From an uncultured Arachnia sp. (lineage in GTDB: Bacteria > Actinomycetota > Actinomycetes > Propionibacteriales > Propionibacteriaceae), in contig CANLTJ010000003.1 of NCBI GenBank assembly GCA_947493995.1, positions 379,110 to 443,109 on the forward strand: a stretch of DNA of 64,000 nucleotides. Direction: 5' to 3'. Within the stretch, counting starts at the first letter, position 1. Each line of letters starts with the position of its first letter. Both the position numbers and the translations under genes were made by a program. The notes under the pieces were generated by a model that saw nothing but the letters and a program-made list of their open reading frames with translations, was not told where the DNA came from and ran no database searches. Of the stretch, positions 58,586 to 64,000 are shown piece after piece.

Positions 58586-60883
58586 ATGATCATGAGGGAC
58601 TGGCTCGCGCCCGCGCGGGAGTGGCTCGATCGACGCCCTGTGGCCACCGAGGTGTCCCGACTCTCCTCAATCGTCCGGGCAGCCGAGACCATGAGCAACA
58701 ACATCAGCGCGTGGAGCGACGACGAACTCGCGACGGGTGCACGCAGCATCGTCCTCGACACCCGAGCGGGATTGGCTGGATACCTGGCCATCGCAGGCGA
58801 GGCGGCGGCCCGGAGCGTCGGACTGCGGCCGTTCACCGTGCAACTGCACGCGGCCGCCGCGATGCTGCGTGGAATCTCCATGGAACTGGACACGGGTGAG
58901 GGCAAGACGCTGATGGGGGCGATCGTCGCTGGCGGGTACGCCCTCAACGGTCAACCCGTCCATGTATTGAGCGCCAACGAGTACCTCGCCCGACGCGACG
59001 CCGCATGGATGGAGCCATTGTTCTCCGCACTCAACCTCTCCTCAGGTGCCGTCACGGCCGAATCAACCCAGAGTTCCCGCCGACGGACCTACGCCGGCGA
59101 CATCACCTACGTGCCTGTCAGCGAGGCCGGCTTCGACATCCTGCGCGACCGCCTCGTGCTGAATCCAGAAGAGCGCGTCCGGCGTCGGGCGCCCGTCGCA
59201 CTTCTCGACGAGGCCGACGCCGTCCTGCTCGACGAGGGCAGAGTCCCGTTGGTTCTGGCCGGGGAGTCAGCCATAGCGCCTGACGGCCCCACCCCGGCCG
59301 TGGGCGACATGGCCGCTGCCATGCAGGAAGGCACGCACTACGTCGTGGATCAGGATCGCAGGTCACTGCAAATGACGGATCAGGGATTCACGACCATGGA
59401 GGAGTGGTTTCCGGGCGCAGACCTCTTCGGCGAGGACCATGAACTGCTGGCCGAGGCCCACGTTGCTCTGCATGCCCGGGCGCTGCTGACGCGCGACGTG
59501 GACTACGTCATTCGGGAAGGGCGTGCCTGGCTCGTCAGTTCCGCGCGTGGCCGCGTCGAGCGGCTGCAGCGCTGGCCCGAAGGGCTGCAGACCGCGATTG
59601 AGACCAAGGAGGGACTGTCCCCGAGCCCCGGCCTCGACGTGATGGACCAGATCACCATGGCGGAGCTCGGCGGGGAGTTCGACACCGTCATCGGTATGAG
59701 CGCCACCCTCATGGCCGCTGCCTCCGAGCTGCTGGGAACCCATGGACTACGCGTCGCCCAGCTGCCACCCAACACCCCGTCGATTCGTGTCGATGAACCC
59801 GGCCGCCTCTACGTCACGTCCATGGAACGCGACGCCGCCGCGGTCGTGCTTCTTCGCGAGGTCCACGCGACAGGGCAACCGGTGCTGGTCGCCACCCAGT
59901 CGGTGGCCATGTCCGAGGCATTTGCCTCCACGGTGCGCGCCGCGGGCATGGAGCCGGTTGTCCTCAATGCGCGCAACGACGAGAGGGAAGCCGCCATCAT
60001 TGCCCAAGCGGGTGAGCCGGGACGCATCACGGTGTCCACCCAGATGGCTGGTCGGGGCACGGACATCCGCCTCGCACCGGCTTCTCGAGCCCTCGGGGGT
60101 CTCCTCATCATCGGCCTCGGTATCTTCCCCAGCCGCAGGTTGCAGGACCAGATCCGGGGTCGCTCCGGGAGGCAGGGCGATCCGGGCCGCACCATCATCC
60201 TCAGTTCCCTCGACGACGAACTCATCATCGCTGCCGAGCCTGACCATCGCGAACCAAGCCGCGTCACTGTCACCGGAGAGGTACTGGATACGCGCCTGGG
60301 TGAACTTCCTGCACATGCTCAGGAGGTCAGCGACGGTGCACACCGTAGCCTGCGCGATCTCACCCATCGCTATGGACGTCTTCTCAGCCTTCAGCGACGC
60401 GCCATGTTGCGTACACGGGAGGAGTTCCTCATCGACGATGGTGCCGTCATGGGAATCCTCGATCGGATTCCTGCGACCAAAGCCCGACTCCTGTCCGTTG
60501 TCCCAGCAACGGAATTGCTGTTCGCAAGCCGCGTGGCCTTGCTGACGTGCCTGGACGATGCGTGGAGCCGCCACCTCGCCCACGTTGCAGAAGTGCGTGA
60601 AGGTATTCACTTCAGGGCGCTGGCGCGGGAGAATCCCCTCGACGAGTACAACCGGATTCTGGCGAGTGTGTGGTCCGGCATCGTTCCTGCAGCCGTCGAC
60701 GCCGCGTTGGGGTTGGTCTCCACAGCCGAGGTGCGGGAGGTCCGATTGGACCTGCACGGTGCCGGTCTTCGCCGTCCCAGCGCGACGTGGGCCTACACCG
60801 TCACCGACAACGCTCTGGGATCCGAGATTGAGCGCGTCGCCAAAGCGCTGTTTAAGAGCGACCGACGCCCAGGCTACTTCTGA
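58586..60883 (+). CDS. secA2: Accessory Sec translocase ATPase SecA2
   Basis: 765 residues, shorter than housekeeping SecA (about 900) and near mycobacterial SecA2. Walker A MELDTGEGKTLMG, DEAD-box LLDEADAVLLDE, helicase motif GMSATLMAAA, motif VI GRSGRQGDPGRT. The C-terminal zinc finger and linker of SecA1 are missing. SecA2 exports a small set of proteins with SecYEG; its substrates here are unknown. The ATG is at 58586, with no clear ribosome site. Confidence 0.92.
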   Translation: MIMRDWLAPAREWLDRRPVATEVSRLSSIVRAAETMSNNISAWSDDELATGARSIVLDTRAGLAGYLAIAGEAAARSVGLRPFTVQLHAAAAMLRGISMELDTGEGKTLMGAIVAGGYALNGQPVHVLSANEYLARRDAAWMEPLFSALNLSSGAVTAESTQSSRRRTYAGDITYVPVSEAGFDILRDRLVLNPEERVRRRAPVALLDEADAVLLDEGRVPLVLAGESAIAPDGPTPAVGDMAAAMQEGTHYVVDQDRRSLQMTDQGFTTMEEWFPGADLFGEDHELLAEAHVALHARALLTRDVDYVIREGRAWLVSSARGRVERLQRWPEGLQTAIETKEGLSPSPGLDVMDQITMAELGGEFDTVIGMSATLMAAASELLGTHGLRVAQLPPNTPSIRVDEPGRLYVTSMERDAAAVVLLREVHATGQPVLVATQSVAMSEAFASTVRAAGMEPVVLNARNDEREAAIIAQAGEPGRITVSTQMAGRGTDIRLAPASRALGGLLIIGLGIFPSRRLQDQIRGRSGRQGDPGRTIILSSLDDELIIAAEPDHREPSRVTVTGEVLDTRLGELPAHAQEVSDGAHRSLRDLTHRYGRLLSLQRRAMLRTREEFLIDDGAVMGILDRIPATKARLLSVVPATELLFASRVALLTCLDDAWSRHLAHVAEVREGIHFRALARENPLDEYNRILASVWSGIVPAAVDAALGLVSTAEVREVRLDLHGAGLRRPSATWAYTVTDNALGSEIERVAKALFKSDRRPGYF

Positions 60884-60902
60884 GACGCCTCAAGCCGCGT
60901 CG

Positions 60903-61529
60903 TCATCGCGCCGGCCAGAAGCTCCGCATCGACTCTCCCCTGCCGGCCCGATGCTGCACCACCATGCCGGCGATGGCGAGCACCGCATACATGGCCGTCC
61001 ACCACCAGGGCTGCTGGACGACGAAGTCTCGCAGCGAGGTCTCCGTCAGGTCCGACGGCTCGGCCACGCCCACAACTAGCATGATGCCCGCCACGATGGC
61101 CGCCGCACCCGTGAGGGCAGTCAGGATTGTCAGCAGCACGTCGGGGAGGTTGGTGGCGAGCGCAGCGCCCGCGAGCAGCAGGGCCGCCAGGACGCCGATC
61201 ACCACCACCACTGTGCCCGATGCTCCCAGCGCTATCCCCAGACCCGCGCCGAGCGAGTATCCGATGGAACCGATGGCGATAATCACGGCGAGAACATAGA
61301 AGCCATAGGCGAGACCGGCGAACAGAAGCGCCATCAGCACACTGATGACCCACCCCAGCACCGTGGTGAAAGGCGGCTCCCCCGTGAAGGACGACACCAG
61401 CGATCCGCCCAGGGTGAAGCCGACGAAGGCTCCCCACACGGAGAGAATGATGCGGAAAACGGTGCGTCCTCCGAAACACAGAATCACTCCGGAGACGACG
61501 GCGATCAGACCCACCACGACATACGACAT
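60903..61529 (-). CDS. DUF4203-like multispanning membrane protein
   Basis: 208 residues with seven hydrophobic helices (VVVGLIAVVSGVILCFGG, IILSVWGAFVGFTLGGSL, TVLGWVISVLMALLFAGLAY and more) and Gly-rich helix packing, in the DUF4203 (TMEM198/TM7SF3) style. Function unknown. It starts 6 nt after the stop of a 53-codon gene and is probably in the parE operon. A TATATT box at 61538-61543, 8 nt before its ATG, could be its own promoter. Confidence 0.8.
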   Translation of the reverse strand: MSYVVVGLIAVVSGVILCFGGRTVFRIILSVWGAFVGFTLGGSLVSSFTGEPPFTTVLGWVISVLMALLFAGLAYGFYVLAVIIAIGSIGYSLGAGLGIALGASGTVVVVIGVLAALLLAGAALATNLPDVLLTILTALTGAAAIVAGIMLVVGVAEPSDLTETSLRDFVVQQPWWWTAMYAVLAIAGMVVQHRAGRGESMRSFWPAR

Positions 61530-61535
61530 GGTGAG

Positions 61536-61697
61536 CTAATATACGCGGCCCCAGCACGAGGTGGCTGCCGCCACTCCGCGCTTCCAGCCGGGGTTCACAC
61601 ACGCACCCTCGAACTGGGCGAACGGCACGATGATGCCCAACACCGATCCCACGATGACTGTCGCGATACCCACCTTCTTCAGGCCGCGTGGCTCCAT
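61536..61697 (-). CDS. 53-residue membrane protein overlapping the parE stop
   Basis: ATG 61697 shares one base with the parE stop (TGATG), and the frame ends in TAG 61536, 6 nt before the next gene. The peptide begins MEPRGLKKVGIATVIVGSVL, has one membrane helix to about residue 27, then an exposed tail with two cysteines (EGACVNPGWKR and TSCWGRVY). A charged start, single helix and paired Cys suggest a secreted or membrane-anchored micropeptide. Too short for most gene callers. No family recognised. Confidence 0.6.
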   Translation of the reverse strand: MEPRGLKKVGIATVIVGSVLGIIVPFAQFEGACVNPGWKRGVAAATSCWGRVY

Positions 61698-63802
61698 CAG
61701 GCGTCGATTCGGTCAGCTTCGAACGAGTAGGCGCCCTGCACGATGAACTCCTTGCGGGGCGCGACCTCATTGCCCATCAGCATCTCGAACACACGTTCCG
61801 CGTTGGCGCCGTCATCCACCGTCAGACGGCGCAGTGTCCGGTGCCGGGGATCCATGGTGGTCTCGGCCAGCTGGTGGGCGTCCATCTCACCCAGACCCTT
61901 GTACCGCTGGGGCTCTTTGAAGGCCTGTCCCTTCTTCGCGAACTCGGCGAGCCTGCGCTGGTACTCGGCGTCGGTGTAGGTGTAGATGTACTTGTCGTAA
62001 CCGCGCTTGGGTTTGATCAGTTCGAAGCGGTGCAGCGGCGGCACAGCCGAGTACACCTTGCCGGCTTCCACCAGGGGGCGCATGTAGCGGAAGAAAAGTG
62101 TGGCCAGCAGACAACGGATGTGGGCGCCGTCGGAGTCCGCGTCGGCCATGAAGATGATCTTGCCGTAGCGGGCGGCATCGACGTCGAAAGTGCGGCCCGA
62201 GCCGGCACCGATCACCTGGATGATAGACGCGCACTCGGCGTTTTTCAGCATGTCCCCCACCGACGCCTTCTGGACGTTCAGGATTTTGCCGCGGATGGGA
62301 AGCAGCGCCTGGTACTCGGAGTTGCGCGCCACGTTGGCGGTACCCAGCGCGGAGTCACCCTCCACGATGAACAATTCCGTGCGGTCGCCGTCGGTGCTGC
62401 GGCAGTCCTTCAGCTTGGGCGGGAGCGTCGAGGATTCCAGCGCCGTCTTTCGACGTTGGTTGTCGCGGTGTGCTCGGGCCTGGACGCGGTTGCGGGACGC
62501 CGCAACGACCTTCTCCATCAGGGTCCTCGCCGCGGCCTTGGCAGAGTTCCTGGTGTTCGTGAGGAAGGTTGTCATCTCCGCCTCGACGATGCGCGCCACC
62601 AGACGCTGTACTGGAGGCGTTCCGAGAACCTCCTTGGTCTGGCCCTCGAACTGCGGTTCGGCCAATCGCACGGTGACCACCGCCGTCAGTCCCTCCAGAC
62701 AATCGTCCTTCAGCACTTCCTCGCCGCTCTTCAACAGCCTCGTCCCGTCGAGGGACTTCACGAACGCGCGGGTCAGGCCCCGTTCGAAGCCCTGCACATG
62801 GGTCCCGCCCTTGGGCGTGGCGATGATGTTGACGAAGGATTTGAACGTCGTGTCGTAGCCAGTTCCCCAGCGCACGGCAATGTCGACGTCGAGGTCGCGG
62901 TCCACGTCAGTGGCGGTCATGGCGCCATCGGCATCCAGCATGGGGACCGTCTCGGTGAAAGTGTCGCTGCCCTGGAGGCGCATCACCTCGGTGACGGGCG
63001 CATCCGGTGCGAGGTAGTCGGCGAACTCGGTGATGCCGCCTTCGTGCAGGAACGATTCGGTGACGGGCTCACCGTGGCGGGCATCGGTGACGGTGATCGT
63101 GAGGCCCGGGACGAGGAAGGATGTCTGGCGGGCTCGGTCCTGCAGCTGTGACAGGGACAGCTCGGCATCCGCCAGGAAGATCTGCCTGTCGGTCCAGTAC
63201 CGGATGCGGGTGCCGGTCCGTGTCCTGGGAACGCGGCCGAGCTTACGCAGTCCGGACTGGGGCGTGAAGGGCGCGTCCGGTCCGTCGCCGTCGAACACAC
63301 CGGGCACTCCGCGGCGGAAACTCATGGCCCAAGTGGCACTGTTGCGATCCACCTCCACGTCCAGGCGCGAACTGAGTGCGTTCACGACGGAGGCGCCGAC
63401 ACCGTGCAGTCCTCCGGTGGCGTTGTAGGAGGAGTTTCCAAACTTCCCGCCGGCATGCAGTTTGGTGTAGACCACTTCGACGCCGCTGAGCCCCGTGCGG
63501 GGCTCCTTGTCGACCGGGATACCGCGGGCCCGGTCCGCGACGCTCACCGACCCGTCCGCGTTCAACGTGACGTCTATGGAGTCGCCATGGCCCCCCAGTG
63601 CCTCGTCAACCGCATTGTCGATGATCTCCCACAGGCAGTGCATGAGCCCACGTGTGTCGGTTGAGCCGATGTACATGGCTGGGCGCTTGCGCACCGCCTC
63701 CAGACCTTCGAGGACGAGAAGATTCTTCGCTTCGTAGTCGCGGGGGGCGTGGGCAACGTTCTTGGGTCCGGTCTGCACGGGGTTCTTGGGTCCGGTCTGC
63801 AC
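61697..63802 (-). CDS. parE: DNA topoisomerase IV subunit B
   Basis: 701 residues from GTG 63802. GHKL ATPase: EIIDNAVDEALGG, TGGLHGVGASVVNALSSRL, RPAMYIGST; Toprim: FIVEGDSALG and MADADSDGAHIRCLL. It lacks the long GyrB inserts. The first 16 codons are a 24-nt tandem duplication, giving two GTG starts (63802 and 63778). The first matches a leaderless -10 box. It pairs with parC at 55333. The TGA overlaps the ATG of a 53-codon gene. Confidence 0.95.
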   Translation of the reverse strand: MQTGPKNPVQTGPKNVAHAPRDYEAKNLLVLEGLEAVRKRPAMYIGSTDTRGLMHCLWEIIDNAVDEALGGHGDSIDVTLNADGSVSVADRARGIPVDKEPRTGLSGVEVVYTKLHAGGKFGNSSYNATGGLHGVGASVVNALSSRLDVEVDRNSATWAMSFRRGVPGVFDGDGPDAPFTPQSGLRKLGRVPRTRTGTRIRYWTDRQIFLADAELSLSQLQDRARQTSFLVPGLTITVTDARHGEPVTESFLHEGGITEFADYLAPDAPVTEVMRLQGSDTFTETVPMLDADGAMTATDVDRDLDVDIAVRWGTGYDTTFKSFVNIIATPKGGTHVQGFERGLTRAFVKSLDGTRLLKSGEEVLKDDCLEGLTAVVTVRLAEPQFEGQTKEVLGTPPVQRLVARIVEAEMTTFLTNTRNSAKAAARTLMEKVVAASRNRVQARAHRDNQRRKTALESSTLPPKLKDCRSTDGDRTELFIVEGDSALGTANVARNSEYQALLPIRGKILNVQKASVGDMLKNAECASIIQVIGAGSGRTFDVDAARYGKIIFMADADSDGAHIRCLLATLFFRYMRPLVEAGKVYSAVPPLHRFELIKPKRGYDKYIYTYTDAEYQRRLAEFAKKGQAFKEPQRYKGLGEMDAHQLAETTMDPRHRTLRRLTVDDGANAERVFEMLMGNEVAPRKEFIVQGAYSFEADRIDA

Positions 63803-63804
63803 GG
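63757..63804. repeat. 24-nt tandem duplication at the parE start
   Basis: Two copies of a 24-nt unit (63757-63780 and 63781-63804) differ by one base. Each holds a GTG in the parE frame and codes VQTGPKN. Confidence 0.85.
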
Positions 63805-63808
63805 GGCC

Positions 63809-63814
63809 AGCGTA
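63809..63814 (-). promoter_or_regulatory. Leaderless -10 element (TACGCT) for parE
   Basis: TACGCT, 6 nt, GTG 63802 on the minus strand. Confidence 0.5.
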
Positions 63815-63889
63815 GCCAACCGATCCCCTGCCGCCCTGTTGCACTCGCGGGGGTCGCTCCTCGCCGGTGGGACTGGTCAGCCCATGCAC

Positions 63890-63913
63890 CGACCCGACAC
63901 GCGGCACTCACTG
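63890..63913. repeat. Single copy of the palindrome arm
   Basis: 24 nt identical to the reverse complement of 30990-31013, an arm of the long palindrome after msrB. No partner arm lies nearby. Confidence 0.8.
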
Positions 63914-64000
63914 CTCGCCAAGGCGACGGTTTCAAGGAGTCAACGCAACACGCGCCAGTAGTTTGTTCAGTCTCTCAGATGGGGTGTCCCAGTCAAGGGT

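Overview
The window is chromosomal DNA of a high-GC actinobacterium. Three things point to the family Propionibacteriaceae: a pyrophosphate-dependent phosphofructokinase of the propionibacterial type, PimA/PatA mannolipid genes, and a separate topoisomerase IV pair (parC, parE). The genus is inference and I cannot fix it. Most genes are ordinary core genes in actinobacterial gene orders. About 20 genes appear to start on leaderless mRNAs, with a TANNNT -10 box 6-7 nt before the ATG or GTG.

Layout. 1-7.1 kb: end of a SulP transporter, YggS, a small membrane protein, an amidohydrolase, two small acidic proteins, YciO, three TadE-like pseudopilin genes, and PPi-phosphofructokinase. 7.2-18.3 kb (minus strand): a BrkB-family membrane protein, then a long cell-envelope and cell-cycle block. 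Read in the direction of transcription it is thrS, HIT hydrolase, PatA-like acyltransferase, PimA-like mannosyltransferase, PgsA2-like phosphatidyltransferase, DUF881, Sbp (DUF1290), DUF881, FHA protein (GarA/OdhI type), FtsR-type MerR, bifunctional nuclease, ResR-type MerR. From memory of mycobacterial gene order, this joins two clusters that lie apart there, and it lacks the PI synthase. 18.4-20.2 kb: two acetyltransferases, a methyltransferase, and a small acidic protein.

20.2-28.3 kb is the accessory segment. It holds a Phd/PIN toxin-antitoxin pair; a heterodimeric ABC exporter behind a promoter and a candidate leader peptide; a broken vapC; a CopG/Doc pair; a second Phd/PIN pair; and fragments of methyltransferase, LuxR and AraC genes. 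It ends at a tRNA cluster (Val-GAC, Cys-GCA, Gly-GCC on minus; Val-CAC on plus). No integrase or transposase was seen.

28.5-46.4 kb: a CbiX-like protein without the usual histidines, a LigD-type primase-polymerase, msrB, DUF3000 plus an RNase D-like nuclease, dxs, aconitase behind a 14-bp palindrome, a TrmA-family RNA methyltransferase, a CeoBC-type TrkA pair, the DUF3093-dut-DUF3710-OB operon, DUF4235, DUF4193, sepH, and an AbiEi/DUF559-like gene lying between two blocks of GC-rich palindromic repeats. 46.5-64 kb: a large secreted GH20 hexosaminidase; a DUF5998-phosphatase-GT4-thymidine kinase operon; an App1-type phosphatase; parC; carbonic anhydrase; SecA2; a DUF4203-like membrane protein; a 53-codon gene overlapping the parE stop; and parE.

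The parts most worth a second look are the ABC exporter (complementary loss of ATP-site motifs, and a leader peptide whose Shine-Dalgarno can pair with the exporter start region), the repeat-bracketed AbiEi/DUF559 gene, the toxin-antitoxin and gene-fragment island next to the tRNAs, and the 53-codon gene after parE.
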